DNA of 64,000 nucleotides from Rhizobiales bacterium TMED168. Its GTDB lineage: Bacteria; Pseudomonadota; Alphaproteobacteria; MED-G09. Below are positions 1-11,577 of this stretch, one piece after another. Below the pieces are notes generated by a model. The model saw only the letters and a program-made list of their open reading frames with translations. It was not told where the DNA came from and made no database searches. Numbering within the stretch: the stretch's first letter is position 1; each line of letters begins with the position of its first letter. The DNA is taken from positions 9,140-73,139 of the forward strand of contig NHHR02000010.1 in NCBI GenBank assembly GCA_002170885.2, in the 5' to 3' direction. The position numbers and the translations under genes are program-made.

Positions 1-3000
1 ATATTTGGTTTTTAAAATCTCTACCTAGCAGAATTGGACTTATGTTGGATATGATGCTTAAAGATCTAGAAAAGGTATTATATTTTGAGAGTTATTTAGT
101 TCTTGATCCAGGGCTTACACCTCTAGATAATCTTCAATTATTAACAGAAGAAGAATATTTAGATGCTCAGGATGAGTATGGTGTTGATAATTTTAGAGCT
201 GAAATTGGTGCTGAAGCAATTAGATATCTATTAGAAAATATTGACTTAGATCAAATTAGTGAAGACATAAGAAAAGAAATTAAAGAAACTAAAAGTGAAT
301 TAAAGCCAATTAAATTAGCCAAAAGATTAAAACTTATAGAAGCCTTTAGAGAGTCAGGAAATAAACCTGAGTGGATGATTATGAAGGTAATTCCTGTAAT
401 TCCTCCAGAATTACGACCTCTTGTTCCTCTAGACGGTGGAAGATTCGCTACATCAGATTTAAATGATTTATATAGAAGAGTAATTAACAGAAATAATAGA
501 TTAAGGCGTCTTATGGATCTCAGAGCGCCTGATATCATTATTAGAAATGAAAAAAGGATGTTACAAGAATCCGTTGATGCCCTTTTTGATAATGGTAGAA
601 GAGGCAGGGTTATTACCGGTACAAATAAGAGACCTTTAAAATCACTTTCTGATATGCTTAAAGGAAAACAGGGACGTTTCAGACAAAATCTTTTAGGTAA
701 AAGAGTTGATTACTCCGGTCGTTCAGTAATTGTTGTTGGACCAGAGCTTAAGCTTCATCAATGCGGATTACCAAAAAAATTAGCTTTAGAGTTATTTAAA
801 CCATTTATATATTCAAAGTTAGAGTCTCTAGGCTTTTCATCTACCGTCAAGCAATCTCGCAGGATGGTTGAAAGGCAAACTCCAGAAGTATGGGATATTT
901 TAGAAGAGGTAATTCGAGAGCATCCAGTTCTTCTTAATAGGGCGCCTACACTTCACAGGTTAGGTATTCAAGCTTTTGAGCCCGTGCTTATTGAAGGTAA
1001 GGCTATTCAACTTCATCCTTTAGTTTGCGCAGCTTTTAATGCTGACTTTGATGGTGATCAAATGGCTGTTCATGTTCCTTTGTCATTGGAAGCTCAATTA
1101 GAAGCAAGAGTTTTGATGATGTCCACTAATAATATTCTTCATCCTGCAAGTGGAGAGCCTATTATTGTTCCAAGTCAGGATATTGTTTTAGGCCTTTATT
1201 ACCTCTCTCAAATGAAGGAAAATGAACCTGGTGAAGGAAAAAGTTTTGATAGCGTTAACGAATTAAGATTTGCACTGGAAAATAAATCTATCACTTTACA
1301 TTCTAAAATAAATTATAGATTAGAAGATAATGAAGGCTCAAAAATTATTTATGAGACCACCCCTGGAAGAGTTTTAATTTCAGAGGAATTACCTGAAAAT
1401 GACAATGTTAGTTTCGATATTGTTAACAAATTATTAACTAAAAAAGAAATATCAAAAATTATTGATGATGTTTATAGACATTGTGGTCAGAAAGATACAG
1501 TTATTTTTTGTGATCATATAATGAAACTTGGTTTTGAAAATGCTTTTAAAGCAGGGATTTCTTTTGGTAAGGATGATATGATTATTCCTGAAGAAAAAGA
1601 AAAAATGATTGAGGAAACTCATTCTTTAGCAACTGAGTTTGAACAACAATATATTGATGGGTTTATTACTAGGGGAGAAAAATATAATAAGGTTGTTGAT
1701 GCATGGGCTAAATGCACTGACAGAGTTGAAAATAAGATGATGGAAAAAATTTCTACAACATCTATTAATGAAGAAACAAGCAGAGAATACGATGTAAATT
1801 CAATTTACATGATGGCTCACTCGGGCGCTAGAGGTTCTGCAGCTCAAATGAAGCAGTTGGCTGGAATGAGAGGATTAATGGCTAAACCTTCTGGTGAGAT
1901 TATTGAAACTCCTATTATTTCAAACTTTAAAGAGGGTTTGAATGTTTTAGAATATTTTAACTCTACTCATGGAGCTAGAAAAGGGCTTGCTGATACAGCC
2001 TTAAAAACTGCTAATTCTGGATATCTTACTCGTAGGCTGGTAGATGTTGCTCAAGATTGCATCATTACTGAAGAAGATTGCGGAACTGATGAAGGTATTA
2101 CTATGACAGCAGTAATAGATTCTGGTGAAGAAATTGTTCCTTTATCGCAACGATTACTTGGTAGAGTTCCTTGTGAAGATATTATTGATCCAGGGACAAA
2201 TGAAGTTATAGCAAAAAAAGGTGAAATCATTGAAGAATACCAAGTTCCTCTCCTAGACAAAGCTAATCTTGTATCAGTTAAATTAAGGTCTGTCTTAACA
2301 TGTAATACAAAAAGAGGTGTTTGCGCTAAATGTTATGGTCGAGACCTTGCAAGAGGAACGCCAGTAAATATTGGTGAAGCTGTTGGAGTCATTGCTGCAC
2401 AATCAATTGGCGAACCTGGAACTCAACTTACAATGAGAACATTCCACATTGGCGGTACGGCGCAAGTTATGGATAATTCATATGTAGAGTCAAATACTAA
2501 TGGATCGGTAAATATTGAAAATATGAATATTTTAAAGGATTCTGATGGACGAAATATTGTTATTGGAAGAACTACTACAATTAATATTTTTGATGAAAAT
2601 GGAACTGAAAGAGCAAGTCACAAGCTTCCTTATGGCTCTCAATTGTTAATTAGTGATGGCGATAAGGTCAAAAAAAGCCAAAGATTAGCCCAATGGGATC
2701 CCTATACCATTCCAATCATTACTGAAGCAGCAGGTGTTGTCGCTTTTGAAGACCTTGTAGATGGGGTTAGTATTGGCGAAGTATCTGATGAGTCTACCGG
2801 TATTAGTCAAAAAGTTGTCATTGATTGGAAAAATTCATCAAAAGCTGGTGAACTTAAACCCTCAATGGTTATCAAGGACTTAGATGATAACGTTGTAACC
2901 CTTGAAAATAATAGAGAGGCTAGATATCTAATGTCTGTAGATGCTATTATTTCAGCTAGTGATGGAACTAAAGTTGGAGCTGGTGATGTTATTGCTAGAA

Positions 3001-3821
3001 TACCTACTGAAGGTGCAAAAACAAAAGATATTACTGGTGGTTTGCCAAGAGTAGCAGAATTATTTGAGGCAAGAAAACCAAAAGACCACGCAATTATTGC
3101 AGAAATAACTGGTAAAGTTGAATTCGCTAGAGATTATAAAAATAAAAAGAAGATAGTCATTCATCCTCTTGATGACACTGAACAAGAGGTAAGTTATTTA
3201 ATTGCAAAAGGGAAACATATTTCTGTTCAAGATGGCGATACCATTGAAAAAGGCGAATATTTAATTGATGGAAACCCTGCACCACATGATATTTTATCTA
3301 TTCTTGGATTAGAGGCCTTAGCAAGCTATTTGGTTAATGAAATTCAGAGTGTTTATCGTCTTCAGGGTGTTACAATTAATGACAAACATATTGAGGTTAT
3401 AACAAGACAAATGCTTCAAAAAGTTGAAATTTCAGATCCTGGCGATAGTGCTTTTATCTCCGGAGAGCAACTTGATAAGCTTGAGGCAGAAGAAATTAAT
3501 GAAAAATTAATTTCAAAAAAACAACAACCTATTGTCTTTAAGCCCATATTATTGGGTATTACCAAAGCATCTCTTCAAACTAGATCATTTATTTCTGCGG
3601 CATCTTTCCAAGAAACGACAAGAGTATTGACTGATGCAGCTGTTTATCGAAAATCTGATCATTTGATTGGCTTAAAAGAAAATGTAATTGTTGGAAGGCT
3701 TATACCTGCAGGAACTGGAAGCTCTATTCGTCGTTTAGAAAATGATGCAGCATTAAGGGATGAGGAATTAATTTCAGAAAATGCTAAAAATGCTGAAAAA
3801 GAAGAAATAGAAGCAGTATAA
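1..3821 (+). CDS. rpoC: DNA-directed RNA polymerase beta' subunit (5' end cut off)
   Basis: Largest catalytic subunit of RNA polymerase. The reading frame is open from base 3 to the stop at 3819-3821, and the residues before the first ATG ([13 protein letters not shown]) are typical of the family, so the gene begins before the window; about 110 N-terminal residues, including the first zinc finger, are missing. The Mg-binding catalytic loop NADFDGDQ is encoded near 1040-1063, and the second zinc site ([17 protein letters not shown]) near 2300-2350. The C-terminal part reads through normally with no break. It is followed by the str-type ribosomal cluster, as in most proteobacteria, but with a separate promoter-bearing gap. 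Confidence 0.98.
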   Translation, partial: IWFLKSLPSRIGLMLDMMLKDLEKVLYFESYLVLDPGLTPLDNLQLLTEEEYLDAQDEYGVDNFRAEIGAEAIRYLLENIDLDQISEDIRKEIKETKSELKPIKLAKRLKLIEAFRESGNKPEWMIMKVIPVIPPELRPLVPLDGGRFATSDLNDLYRRVINRNNRLRRLMDLRAPDIIIRNEKRMLQESVDALFDNGRRGRVITGTNKRPLKSLSDMLKGKQGRFRQNLLGKRVDYSGRSVIVVGPELKLHQCGLPKKLALELFKPFIYSKLESLGFSSTVKQSRRMVERQTPEVWDILEEVIREHPVLLNRAPTLHRLGIQAFEPVLIEGKAIQLHPLVCAAFNADFDGDQMAVHVPLSLEAQLEARVLMMSTNNILHPASGEPIIVPSQDIVLGLYYLSQMKENEPGEGKSFDSVNELRFALENKSITLHSKINYRLEDNEGSKIIYETTPGRVLISEELPENDNVSFDIVNKLLTKKEISKIIDDVYRHCGQKDTVIFCDHIMKLGFENAFKAGISFGKDDMIIPEEKEKMIEETHSLATEFEQQYIDGFITRGEKYNKVVDAWAKCTDRVENKMMEKISTTSINEETSREYDVNSIYMMAHSGARGSAAQMKQLAGMRGLMAKPSGEIIETPIISNFKEGLNVLEYFNSTHGARKGLADTALKTANSGYLTRRLVDVAQDCIITEEDCGTDEGITMTAVIDSGEEIVPLSQRLLGRVPCEDIIDPGTNEVIAKKGEIIEEYQVPLLDKANLVSVKLRSVLTCNTKRGVCAKCYGRDLARGTPVNIGEAVGVIAAQSIGEPGTQLTMRTFHIGGTAQVMDNSYVESNTNGSVNIENMNILKDSDGRNIVIGRTTTINIFDENGTERASHKLPYGSQLLISDGDKVKKSQRLAQWDPYTIPIITEAAGVVAFEDLVDGVSIGEVSDESTGISQKVVIDWKNSSKAGELKPSMVIKDLDDNVVTLENNREARYLMSVDAIISASDGTKVGAGDVIARIPTEGAKTKDITGGLPRVAELFEARKPKDHAIIAEITGKVEFARDYKNKKKIVIHPLDDTEQEVSYLIAKGKHISVQDGDTIEKGEYLIDGNPAPHDILSILGLEALASYLVNEIQSVYRLQGVTINDKHIEVITRQMLQKVEISDPGDSAFISGEQLDKLEAEEINEKLISKKQQPIVFKPILLGITKASLQTRSFISAASFQETTRVLTDAAVYRKSDHLIGLKENVIVGRLIPAGTGSSIRRLENDAALRDEELISENAKNAEKEEIEAV

Positions 3822-3847
3822 TAAATATAAAAAATACTGTTTTTTTC

Positions 3848-3876
3848 TTGACTGAAAACAAATACAAAGCTACTAA
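3848..3876 (+). promoter_or_regulatory. Candidate sigma-70 promoter of the rpsL cluster
   Basis: TTGACT (3848-3853) matches the -35 consensus at 5 of 6 positions. After a 17-base spacer comes TACTAA (3871-3876), a weaker -10 that keeps the first two bases and the fifth. It sits in the only sizeable gap between rpoC and rpsL and would start RNA near 3883. Motif match only. Confidence 0.42.
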
Positions 3877-3886
3877 GACAACGCTT

Positions 3887-3946
3887 ATGACAGGTCGTAG
3901 GAATTTACCTAAACGCTGCCGCGCCATTCGCGAAAATTTTAATTAA
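3887..3946 (+). other. Arg-rich mini-ORF in the rpsL leader
   Basis: ATG at 3887 opens a 19-codon frame (MTGRRNLPKRCRAIRENFN) ending TAA at 3946. It has no Shine-Dalgarno sequence but would lie only a few bases from the predicted transcript start. Codon use is unlike the rest of the window: three of its five arginine codons are CGC, while neighbouring genes mostly use AGA. The patch is also locally GC-rich. It could be a leader peptide, or the GC-rich bases could belong to a structured ribosomal-protein leader and the ORF be accidental. Confidence 0.3.
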
Positions 3947-3971
3947 TTATTCATTATTTTTTAATGAATAA
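3947..3971 (+). promoter_or_regulatory. Hairpin in the rpsL 5' leader
   Basis: Bases 3947-3956 (TTATTCATTA) are the exact reverse complement of 3962-3971 (TAATGAATAA), with a five-T loop. The hairpin ends about 20 bases before the rpsL start and just before its GGGGAA ribosome site, so it could affect rpsL translation. The stem is AT-rich, so it is weak. Confidence 0.4.
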
Positions 3972-3992
3972 ATTTTATTGGGGAATACAAGT

Positions 3993-4364
3993 ATGCCTAC
4001 AATTAATCAGTTAGTTCGTAATAGAAGGGCTAATGTTTCAAAAAGGAATAAAGTTCCTGCTATGGAAGCCTGTCCTCAAAAAAGAGGTGTTTGCACTCGT
4101 GTTTATACAACGACACCCAAGAAACCAAATTCCGCTCTAAGAAAGGTAGCCAGAGTTAGGCTTACTAATGGTTTCGAGGTTACTAGCTATATTCCTGGCG
4201 AAGGTCACAATCTTCAAGAACATTCTGTAGTTCTTATAAGGGGTGGAAGAGTAAAGGATCTCCCTGGAGTAAGATATCATGTATTAAGAGGTGTTCTTGA
4301 CACTCAAGGAGTATCTGAGCGTAAGCAAAGAAGATCTAAATATGGAACTAAAAGACCAAAATAA
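3993..4364 (+). CDS. rpsL: 30S ribosomal protein S12
   Basis: S12 sits at the decoding centre of the small subunit and helps set translational accuracy. The 123-residue product carries the hallmark [12 protein letters not shown] loop, with the lysines that mutate to streptomycin resistance unchanged, and the [11 protein letters not shown] and [13 protein letters not shown] segments. The start is ATG 3993 (MPTINQLV), behind a GGGGAA ribosome site; an in-frame TTG 15 bases earlier is less likely because family members begin at MPTI. It is the first gene of rpsL-rpsG-fusA. Confidence 0.98.
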   Translation: MPTINQLVRNRRANVSKRNKVPAMEACPQKRGVCTRVYTTTPKKPNSALRKVARVRLTNGFEVTSYIPGEGHNLQEHSVVLIRGGRVKDLPGVRYHVLRGVLDTQGVSERKQRRSKYGTKRPK

Positions 4365-4379
4365 TTAAAGAGGGATAAA

Positions 4380-4850
4380 ATGTCCAGAAGACATAAAGCT
4401 GAAAAAAGAGAAATATTTCCTGATCCAAAATTTAATGACGAAGTTATTTCTAAATTTATGAACAATCTTATGATAGATGGAAAAAAATCTGTTGCTGAAA
4501 AAATTGTTTATGGAGCTTTTGACAATATTGAGAGTAAGTTAAAAATAGATCCTGTTAAAGTTTTTCATGATGCCATCGATAACGTAATGCCTTCTGTAGA
4601 GGTGAGGTCAAGAAGAGTTGGCGGAGCTACTTACCAAGTACCTGTAGAAGTTAGATCTGAGAGAAGAAAGGCCCTTGCAATTAGATGGATTATTTCTGCT
4701 GCCCGTTCAAGAGGTGAAGATACCATGGGTGAAAAGTTATCTTCTGAAATAATTGATGCTTCAAATAATAGGGGTGCATCTGTAAAAAAACGTGAGGATA
4801 CTCACAAAATGGCTGAAGCTAATAGAGCTTTTTCACATTATCGTTGGTAA
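4380..4850 (+). CDS. rpsG: 30S ribosomal protein S7
   Basis: S7 is the primary 16S rRNA binder that nucleates assembly of the 30S head, and in enterobacteria it is the translational repressor of this operon. The product has 156 residues, the usual length, with the conserved [16 protein letters not shown] stretch and the [21 protein letters not shown]-terminus. It lies 15 bases after rpsL, with GAGGG before the ATG. Nothing is unusual in it. Confidence 0.98.
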   Translation: MSRRHKAEKREIFPDPKFNDEVISKFMNNLMIDGKKSVAEKIVYGAFDNIESKLKIDPVKVFHDAIDNVMPSVEVRSRRVGGATYQVPVEVRSERRKALAIRWIISAARSRGEDTMGEKLSSEIIDASNNRGASVKKREDTHKMAEANRAFSHYRW

Positions 4851-4866
4851 TAAATATAGGGTTATT

Positions 4867-6942
4867 ATGGCACGTAAAACAAAATTATCTGACTATAGAA
4901 ATATTGGAATAATGGCTCATATTGACGCTGGTAAAACAACCACCACTGAAAGAATTTTATATTACACTGGAAAAAGTTATAAAATCGGCGAGGTTCATGA
5001 TGGTGCCGCCACTATGGACTGGATGGAGCAAGAGCAAGAGAGGGGAATTACTATTACCTCAGCAGCAACTACATGTTTTTGGAATGATAAACGAATTAAT
5101 ATTATTGATACACCTGGGCACGTTGATTTTACAATAGAAGTTGAGAGATCTCTTAGAGTTCTTGATGGTGCTGTTGCGGTTTTTGACTCAGTAGCTGGTG
5201 TTGAGCCTCAATCTGAAACTGTTTGGAGACAAGCCAACAAATATAACGTACCTAGAATGTGCTTTGTAAATAAAATGGATAGGATCGGTGCCGACTTCTT
5301 TCGCTGTGTTGAAATGATTAAAGATAGACTTGGTTCAATACCATTGGTAATGCAGTTACCCATTGGATCTGAAAGTAATTATGAGGGTTTAATCGATCTT
5401 GTTATTATGAAAGAAGTAATCTGGAAAGAGGAGTCTCTTGGGGCAGAATTTGAATATAAGGAGATCAGAGATGATCTTAAAGAGCAAGCAGAGAAGTATA
5501 GGTCTGAACTTATTGAAAGCGCTGTTGAGCAGGATGATGATGTTATGGAACAGTACTTAGATGGAAATGAACCTGATACCGAGACAATAAAAAGATGCAT
5601 TCGTAAGGGTGTATTAAATCAATCGTTTGTTCCTGTCCTAAATGGAACTGCCTTTAAAAACAAAGGTGTTCAACCTCTACTTGATGCAGTAGTTGATTTT
5701 ATGCCATCTCCTATTGATGTTGAGGCAATCAAAGGAATAAATCCTGACACTGAAGAGGAAATGAAAAGAGAATCTTCTGATGAAGAACCTTTATCGCTAT
5801 TGGCCTTTAAGGTTATGAATGATCCATTTGTTGGTAATCTTACATTTGCAAGAATTTATTCAGGTGTTTTAGAGACAGGCCAAACCCTTGTTAATACAGT
5901 AAAAAATAAAAAAGAAAGAATTGGTAGAATGCTTGAAATGCACTCTAATTCGAGAGAGGATATAAAAGAAGCGCGTGCAGGTGATATCGTTGCATTGGTT
6001 GGTTTGAAAGATACTACAACCGGAGACACTCTATGTGGTGATGATAATCAAATTATTCTTGAAAGGATGGAATTTCCTGAACCAGTTATTGAAGTTGCAG
6101 TTGAACCAAAAACAAAAGCTGACCAAGAAAAGATGGGCTTAGCTCTTTCTAGGTTAGCGAAAGAAGATCCCTCATTTAGAGTTTCTTCAGATAATGAGTC
6201 TGGTCAAACAGTAATTAGTGGAATGGGTGAGCTTCATCTTGATATTTTAGTAGATAGAATGAAGAGAGAATTTAAGGTAGAGGCAAACGTTGGAGCCCCT
6301 CAAGTTGCTTATCGTGAAACCTTTTCTAAAGAAGCTGAAATTGACTATACCCATAAAAAACAAAGTGGTGGAGCAGGTCAATTTGCGAGATTGAAAATTA
6401 TTATTACCCCAAATCAACCTGGTGAAGGTTATAATTTTACTAGCGAGATAGTAGGTGGATCCATTCCTAAAGAATATATACCTGGAGTTGAAAAAGGTAT
6501 TGAGAGTGTTAAGGATACAGGAGCTCTTGCGGGATTTCCAATTATAGATTTTAATGTGCGACTTGTTGATGGTGCCTATCATGACGTTGACTCAAGTGTA
6601 ATGGCTTTTGAAATTGCTGCTCGTGCTGCATTTAGAGAGGTCTGTCGAGACGCCGGTATAAAATTACTTGAACCAATGATGAAAGTTGAAGTTGTAACTC
6701 CCGAAGAGCATTTAGGTGACATTATTGGTGATTTAAACAGTAGAAGAGGCCAAATATCAGGTACAGAAACAAGAGGACCTTCTACCGTTATTGACTCAAT
6801 GGTTCCATTGGCCAATATGTTTGGCTACGTTAATACACTTAGGTCTATGTCTCAAGGAAGGGCAGTATTTACAATGCTTTTCGATCATTATCAAGAGGTC
6901 CCAAAAGCAGTTTCAGAAGAGGTAATAGCTAAGCTAGCTTAG
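4867..6942 (+). CDS. fusA: Translation elongation factor G
   Basis: EF-G is the GTPase that drives ribosomal translocation and, with RRF, ribosome recycling. The 691-residue product shows the G1 loop [13 protein letters not shown], switch/G3 DTPGHVDF and G4 NKMD, followed by the beta-barrel and C-terminal domains. The start is ATG 4867 ([12 protein letters not shown]), because an upstream in-frame ATG inside rpsG would add 25 residues of no family likeness. It is 16 bases after rpsG. Unusually for proteobacteria, it is followed directly by rpsJ and not by tuf. Confidence 0.97.
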   Translation: MARKTKLSDYRNIGIMAHIDAGKTTTTERILYYTGKSYKIGEVHDGAATMDWMEQEQERGITITSAATTCFWNDKRINIIDTPGHVDFTIEVERSLRVLDGAVAVFDSVAGVEPQSETVWRQANKYNVPRMCFVNKMDRIGADFFRCVEMIKDRLGSIPLVMQLPIGSESNYEGLIDLVIMKEVIWKEESLGAEFEYKEIRDDLKEQAEKYRSELIESAVEQDDDVMEQYLDGNEPDTETIKRCIRKGVLNQSFVPVLNGTAFKNKGVQPLLDAVVDFMPSPIDVEAIKGINPDTEEEMKRESSDEEPLSLLAFKVMNDPFVGNLTFARIYSGVLETGQTLVNTVKNKKERIGRMLEMHSNSREDIKEARAGDIVALVGLKDTTTGDTLCGDDNQIILERMEFPEPVIEVAVEPKTKADQEKMGLALSRLAKEDPSFRVSSDNESGQTVISGMGELHLDILVDRMKREFKVEANVGAPQVAYRETFSKEAEIDYTHKKQSGGAGQFARLKIIITPNQPGEGYNFTSEIVGGSIPKEYIPGVEKGIESVKDTGALAGFPIIDFNVRLVDGAYHDVDSSVMAFEIAARAAFREVCRDAGIKLLEPMMKVEVVTPEEHLGDIIGDLNSRRGQISGTETRGPSTVIDSMVPLANMFGYVNTLRSMSQGRAVFTMLFDHYQEVPKAVSEEVIAKLA

Positions 6943-6959
6943 TTATATAAGGTAAATTA

Positions 6960-7268
6960 ATGAAAGATCAAAATATAAGAATTAGATTGAAAGCGTATGA
7001 TCATAGAACACTAGACACATCTGCAAAAGAGATTCTTGATACTGCTAAAAGAACAGGAGCGGATGTTCGAGGCCCAATACCATTACCTACTCGTATAGAA
7101 AAATTTACTGTTTTAAAAGGTCCTCATATTGATAAAAAAAGTAGAGAGCAATTTGAAATAAGAACTCACAAACGTTTAATGGATATAATTGATCCAACTC
7201 CTCAAACAGTTGATGCTTTAATGAAGCTAGACTTAGCTGCAGGGGTTGATGTTGAGATTAAACTTTAG
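6960..7268 (+). CDS. rpsJ: 30S ribosomal protein S10
   Basis: S10 is a protein of the 30S head which, as NusE, also joins NusB in transcription antitermination. It has 102 residues, including [25 protein letters not shown] and the THKRLMDI segment. It begins the S10 cluster only 17 bases after fusA with no promoter visible between, so str and S10 genes are probably co-transcribed. Confidence 0.98.
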   Translation: MKDQNIRIRLKAYDHRTLDTSAKEILDTAKRTGADVRGPIPLPTRIEKFTVLKGPHIDKKSREQFEIRTHKRLMDIIDPTPQTVDALMKLDLAAGVDVEIKL

Positions 7269-7278
7269 GATTTAGGCA

Positions 7279-8037
7279 ATGAGAACTGGATTAATATGTA
7301 AAAAATTAGGCATGAGTAGATTATATACTGAAGAAGGTATTCATATACCTGTTACAATTCTTCATTTAGATAATTGTCATGTAATTTCTACTAAAACAAA
7401 AGAAAAAGACGGTTATACATCTGTTCAACTAGGTGTTGGAAATACAAATGATAAGAATGTTACTGCTCCTATGAAGGGCCATTTTAAAAAAAATAATATT
7501 AATGCAAAGGTAAAACTTTCTGAATTCCGCGTTACAGAAGAAAACTTGCTTGAAAATGGTTCTGAATTATCAGCATCTCATTTTGTTGATGGACAATTTA
7601 TTGATGTATCAGGTGTCTCAATTGGCAAAGGTTTTGCCGGCGCAATGAAAAGACATAATTTTGGCGGTTTAAGGGCCTCACATGGTGTTTCAATCAGTCA
7701 CAGAAGCCATGGGTCTACTGGACAATGCCAAGATCCAGGTAAGGTTTTCAAAGGAAAAAAAATGGCAGGCCATATGGGAGCTGCCAATGTAACTATTCAG
7801 AATTTAAAAGTTGTAAAGACTCAATCTGATGATGGTTATATCTATGTTAAGGGAGCTATTCCTGGACCAAAAGGTAGTTGGGTATTACTAAAAGATGCAA
7901 TCAAGAAATCATTACCTAGTGAAATTCCCCTTCCAGCAGGCTTAAAAAATATTAAAGAAGAAATTAATTCAGATGTAACTGATGATAAGGAGGATATTAT
8001 TTCTTCTGAAGGTGTTGGAGATTCAAATGAAAGTTAA
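7279..8037 (+). CDS. rplC: 50S ribosomal protein L3
   Basis: L3 is an early assembly protein of the large subunit near the peptidyl-transferase centre. The core is typical ([11 protein letters not shown] at the start; [18 protein letters not shown] and [25 protein letters not shown] in the middle). At 252 residues it is longer than the usual ~210 because of an acidic tail of about 35 residues rich in Asp, Glu and Ser, like the tails seen in other alphaproteobacteria. Its last 11 bases overlap the start of rplD. Confidence 0.97.
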   Translation: MRTGLICKKLGMSRLYTEEGIHIPVTILHLDNCHVISTKTKEKDGYTSVQLGVGNTNDKNVTAPMKGHFKKNNINAKVKLSEFRVTEENLLENGSELSASHFVDGQFIDVSGVSIGKGFAGAMKRHNFGGLRASHGVSISHRSHGSTGQCQDPGKVFKGKKMAGHMGAANVTIQNLKVVKTQSDDGYIYVKGAIPGPKGSWVLLKDAIKKSLPSEIPLPAGLKNIKEEINSDVTDDKEDIISSEGVGDSNES

Positions 8038-8647
8038 TGTAATTAGTTTTAGCACTGATAAAAAATCCTCCCAAGAGCTTAATGATAATATTTATGGTCT
8101 TGATCCAAGGAGCGATATACTCCATAGAGTTGTAACTTGGCAATTAGCTAAAAGAAGATCTGGAACCCATAAGACTAAGGAGCGCGGTGAAATAAAAGGA
8201 AGTACAAAAAAAATAATGAATCAAAAAGGCTCAGGTGGTGCAAGGCATAGTACAAGAAAGCCTAATATTTTTAGGGGCGGTGGAGTAGTTTTTGGCCCTA
8301 AGCCGAGAGATTATTCTACAAAACTTCCAAAAAAAATAAGATCATTAGGTCTAAAACATGCACTTTCTTCAAAACTAAAAAATGATGAGCTTATTATTTT
8401 AGATGAAGCAAAACTTTCATCACCTAAAACAAAAGATTTTTTATCAAAAGTAAGAAAATTAAAAATAGAAAACGCCTTATTTATTGACTCAGATGATTTT
8501 GATAAAAATTTTGAACTTGCAATTAAAAATATTAAAGGTCTCGAGCTTATTAATATAAAAGGAATTAATGTTTATGATATTCTTCGTAAAGAGAAATTAG
8601 TTTTAACAAAAAACTCTATTAAAATGTTAGATGAGAGGCTTCAATGA
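8027..8647 (+). CDS. rplD: 50S ribosomal protein L4
   Basis: L4 lines the peptide exit tunnel and, in E. coli, represses the S10 operon. The start ATG 8027 (MKVNVISF) lies inside the end of rplC, giving 206 residues, the family length; an upstream in-frame start would add 15 residues unlike L4. The tunnel loop is recognisable ([33 protein letters not shown], described here by its ends at about residues 50-82). The overlap suggests translational coupling to rplC. Confidence 0.97.
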   Translation: MKVNVISFSTDKKSSQELNDNIYGLDPRSDILHRVVTWQLAKRRSGTHKTKERGEIKGSTKKIMNQKGSGGARHSTRKPNIFRGGGVVFGPKPRDYSTKLPKKIRSLGLKHALSSKLKNDELIILDEAKLSSPKTKDFLSKVRKLKIENALFIDSDDFDKNFELAIKNIKGLELINIKGINVYDILRKEKLVLTKNSIKMLDERLQ

Positions 8648-8937
8648 GTGAAAAGAATTTCTTTGATATTTTAGTGAGCCCAGTAGTAACTGAAAAATCT
8701 TCTATGCTTTCAGAGAGTAATAAAGTTGTTTTTAAAGTTAGTATGCAATCCTCAAAGCAAGATATTAAAAAAAGCATTGAGTCATTGTTTAAAGTTAAAG
8801 TTAAATCAGTAAATACACTTAGACGTAAAGGTAAATCAACTAATTTTAAAAATATTAAAGGCAAAAGAAAAGATTTCAAACATGCAATTATAACACTTGA
8901 AGACGGTCAATCTATTGACGTTATGGGCGGGGTATAA
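8644..8937 (+). CDS. rplW: 50S ribosomal protein L23
   Basis: L23 sits at the tunnel exit and is the docking site for trigger factor and SRP. The product has 97 residues, with the N-terminal ILVSPVVTEKSS motif and the basic loop RRKGKSTNFKNIKGKRKDFK. It overlaps the rplD stop by four bases (ATGA), a coupling arrangement. Confidence 0.96.
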   Translation: MSEKNFFDILVSPVVTEKSSMLSESNKVVFKVSMQSSKQDIKKSIESLFKVKVKSVNTLRRKGKSTNFKNIKGKRKDFKHAIITLEDGQSIDVMGGV

Positions 8938-8940
8938 ATT

Positions 8941-9780
8941 ATGGCTTTAAAAACTTATAAACCTACAAGTCCCGGTCAAAGAGGTCTAGTTTTAGTTGAT
9001 AAATCTCATTTATCATCAGAACGTCCTATTAAGTCACTTACCGAGGGCTTAACTAGCTCTGGTGGAAGAAACAACAAAGGAAGAATGACCGCTAGAAGAA
9101 GAGGCGGAGGACATAAAAGGCTATATCGAAAAATTGATTTTAAAAGAAATAAGATTGATGTATTCGCAACGGTTGAAAGACTTGAGTATGACCCTAATCG
9201 TTCAGCTTTTATAGCTCTTATTAAATATGATGATGGTGAACTAAGTTATATTATTGCCCCACAAAGACTTAATGTTGGTGATAAAGTTATATCTAGTGAT
9301 AAAGCTGATATTAAGCCAGGAAATACAATGCCAATGAAAAAAATGCCCATAGGTACAATCATTCATAATATAGAAATGAAACCCGGAAAGGGAGCACAAA
9401 TGACAAGGTCTGCTGGAACTTTCGCTCAATTAGTTGGCAGAGATCAGGGTATGGCTATTTTGAAGTTAACTTCAGGTGAACAAAGACTTGTTCCAGATGT
9501 TTGTAAGGCTACTATCGGTGCTGTTTCAAATCCTGATAATTCAAATACAAAATTAGCTAAAGCTGGAAGAAATAGGTGGAAGGGAAAAAGACCATCTGTT
9601 AGAGGAGTAGTAATGAATCCTGTTGATCATCCACATGGTGGGGGTGAGGGTAAAACCTCTGGAGGTCGTCACCCTGTTACGCCATGGGGCGTACCAACTA
9701 AGGGCAAGAAAACACGTTCAAATAAAAGTTCTGATAAATTTATTGTTAGAACACGTCATCAAAGGAAAAAAAGAAGGTAA
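8941..9780 (+). CDS. rplB: 50S ribosomal protein L2
   Basis: L2 is an essential 23S rRNA binder needed for subunit joining and peptidyl transfer. It has 279 residues, with the N-terminal [10 protein letters not shown], the [23 protein letters not shown] basic stretch and the C-terminal [15 protein letters not shown] loop holding the conserved histidine. It starts three bases after the rplW stop. Confidence 0.98.
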   Translation: MALKTYKPTSPGQRGLVLVDKSHLSSERPIKSLTEGLTSSGGRNNKGRMTARRRGGGHKRLYRKIDFKRNKIDVFATVERLEYDPNRSAFIALIKYDDGELSYIIAPQRLNVGDKVISSDKADIKPGNTMPMKKMPIGTIIHNIEMKPGKGAQMTRSAGTFAQLVGRDQGMAILKLTSGEQRLVPDVCKATIGAVSNPDNSNTKLAKAGRNRWKGKRPSVRGVVMNPVDHPHGGGEGKTSGGRHPVTPWGVPTKGKKTRSNKSSDKFIVRTRHQRKKRR

Positions 9781-9782
9781 AT

Positions 9783-10061
9783 ATGGCTAGATCAGTTTGG
9801 AAAGGTCCTTTTGTGGATCAATATATTTTAAAAAAAGCAGAAGCCGCAAGAGAGTCCGGTCGTAAAGATGTTATCAAGATTTGGAGCAGAAGATCCACAA
9901 TTTTGCCTCAATTTGTGGGGCTTAATTTTGGGGTTTATAATGGGCAAAAATTTATACCTGTTTTAGTTTCTGAGGATATGGTTGGTCATAAGTTTGGTGA
10001 ATTTTCTCCTACAAGAACTTATTATGGGCATACTGCAGATAAGACAGCAAAGAGAACTTAA
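9783..10061 (+). CDS. rpsS: 30S ribosomal protein S19
   Basis: S19 is in the 30S head, close to the intersubunit bridge with S13. The 92-residue product shows [10 protein letters not shown] at the start and [19 protein letters not shown] near the end. It is two bases after rplB and two before rplV, within the compact cluster. Confidence 0.98.
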   Translation: MARSVWKGPFVDQYILKKAEAARESGRKDVIKIWSRRSTILPQFVGLNFGVYNGQKFIPVLVSEDMVGHKFGEFSPTRTYYGHTADKTAKRT

Positions 10062-10063
10062 TA

Positions 10064-10450
10064 ATGAGTAATATTGATAAATTAGATATGAGTAAGGGTC
10101 CTTCATCTAAAGCAATTGCTAAGATGCTTAGGACTAGTCCAATTAAATTAAATGATACTGTTAAAAGTATTAGAGGAAAAAAGGTTGGTGATGCTTTATC
10201 ATATTTAGAATTTTCTACAAAAAGAATTTCAAACGAAGCAAAAAAGGTTCTTGAGAGTGCAATAGCAAATGCAGAAAATAATCATAATTTAGATATAGAT
10301 AAACTTTATGTTGATGAGGCTTACGTTGGAAAAAATCTTGTTATGAAAAGGTTTAGACCTAGAGCAAGAGGAAGGACTGGGAAAATTCTTAAACCTTTTA
10401 GTCAGCTTACAATAATTTTACGAGAAAAAGCTGCAGGAGAAAAAAAATAA
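10064..10450 (+). CDS. rplV: 50S ribosomal protein L22
   Basis: L22 reaches the exit tunnel with a long beta-hairpin, here [17 protein letters not shown], which is intact. The 128 residues include about 15 extra N-terminal residues compared with E. coli ([19 protein letters not shown]). Its last base is shared with the start of rpsC. Confidence 0.97.
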   Translation: MSNIDKLDMSKGPSSKAIAKMLRTSPIKLNDTVKSIRGKKVGDALSYLEFSTKRISNEAKKVLESAIANAENNHNLDIDKLYVDEAYVGKNLVMKRFRPRARGRTGKILKPFSQLTIILREKAAGEKK

Positions 10451-11145
10451 TGGGACAAAAAGTTAATCCAATTAGTATGCGACTAGGAATTAACCGTACA
10501 TGGGACTCTAGGTGGTATGCTGGAAAAAATGAATATAGTAAGTTAATTCAAGAAGATATTCATATGCGAGAAATGATTTTTAAGGATCTAAAAAATGCAG
10601 CTATTGCAAATGTTGTTATAGAAAGACCTCATAAAAAGTGTTTAGTGACAATTCATTCTGGAAGGCCTGGTTTAATAATTGGCAAAAAAGGTGCAGATAT
10701 TGAGACTCTAAAGAAAAAATTACAAAAAATTACTCTATCCGATGTTGTTGTTAATATTGTTGAGGTAAGAAAACCCGAGATTAATGCAACTCTTGTCGCT
10801 GAGAATATTGCTCAGCAGCTTGAGAGAAGGATAGGTTTTAGAAGAGCAATGAAAAGAGCTGTTCAATCAGCTATGCGTCTTGGTGCGCAAGGTATTCGTA
10901 TTAATTGTGGTGGACGACTTGGTGGTGCAGAAATTGCAAGGACTGAATGGTACAGGGAAGGTCGTGTTCCACTTCATACCCTAAGATCAGATATAGATTA
11001 CGGAGTAGCATCTGCTCATACTACTTATGGAATATGCGGTATTAAAGTCTGGATTTTTCTTGGTGAAATTATGGAAAACAACCCTTTTGCAAAAGAAGAA
11101 AAGGGACCCTCACTAGAGAATTCTAATTTTAAGAAGAATAATTAG
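10450..11145 (+). CDS. rpsC: 30S ribosomal protein S3
   Basis: S3 lies at the mRNA entry channel and contributes to helicase activity. The 231-residue product starts [20 protein letters not shown] and has the KH-type RNA-binding loop ([17 protein letters not shown]) and the C-terminal domain ([20 protein letters not shown]). Its TAATG junction with rplV indicates translational coupling. Confidence 0.98.
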   Translation: MGQKVNPISMRLGINRTWDSRWYAGKNEYSKLIQEDIHMREMIFKDLKNAAIANVVIERPHKKCLVTIHSGRPGLIIGKKGADIETLKKKLQKITLSDVVVNIVEVRKPEINATLVAENIAQQLERRIGFRRAMKRAVQSAMRLGAQGIRINCGGRLGGAEIARTEWYREGRVPLHTLRSDIDYGVASAHTTYGICGIKVWIFLGEIMENNPFAKEEKGPSLENSNFKKNN

Positions 11146-11156
11146 GGATTTAAGTA

Positions 11157-11576
11157 ATGTTACAACCAAAGAAAACAAAATTTCGTAAAGCTCATAAGGG
11201 AAGAATAAAAGGAAAAGCTAAAGGCGGAACAACTCTCAACTTTGGATCTTATGGTTTGAAAGCAATTACAGCTGAAAGAGTGACAGCCAGACAAATTGAG
11301 GCTGCTAGGCGAGCTATTACAAGGCATATGAAGAGAGCTGGAAGAGTTTGGATTAGAATTTTCCCTGATGTGCCTGTCTCAAAAAAACCTACCGAAGTAA
11401 GGATGGGTAAGGGTAAAGGTACACCAGAGTTTTGGGCTGCAAAAGTTAAACCAGGAAGAATAATGTTTGAAATTGACGGGGTTCCTTCTGATATTGCTAA
11501 AACAGCATTAGAGCTTGGTTCTTCAAAGCTTCCAGTTTTAACAAAAATTATTACAAGGCCTGGGGAGTCTATCTAA
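11157..11576 (+). CDS. rplP: 50S ribosomal protein L16
   Basis: L16 helps position A-site tRNA in the large subunit. The product is 139 residues, begins [16 protein letters not shown] and contains [18 protein letters not shown] and the [19 protein letters not shown] loop. Its place between rpsC and rpmC is standard. Confidence 0.98.
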   Translation: MLQPKKTKFRKAHKGRIKGKAKGGTTLNFGSYGLKAITAERVTARQIEAARRAITRHMKRAGRVWIRIFPDVPVSKKPTEVRMGKGKGTPEFWAAKVKPGRIMFEIDGVPSDIAKTALELGSSKLPVLTKIITRPGESI

Positions 11577-11577
11577 A

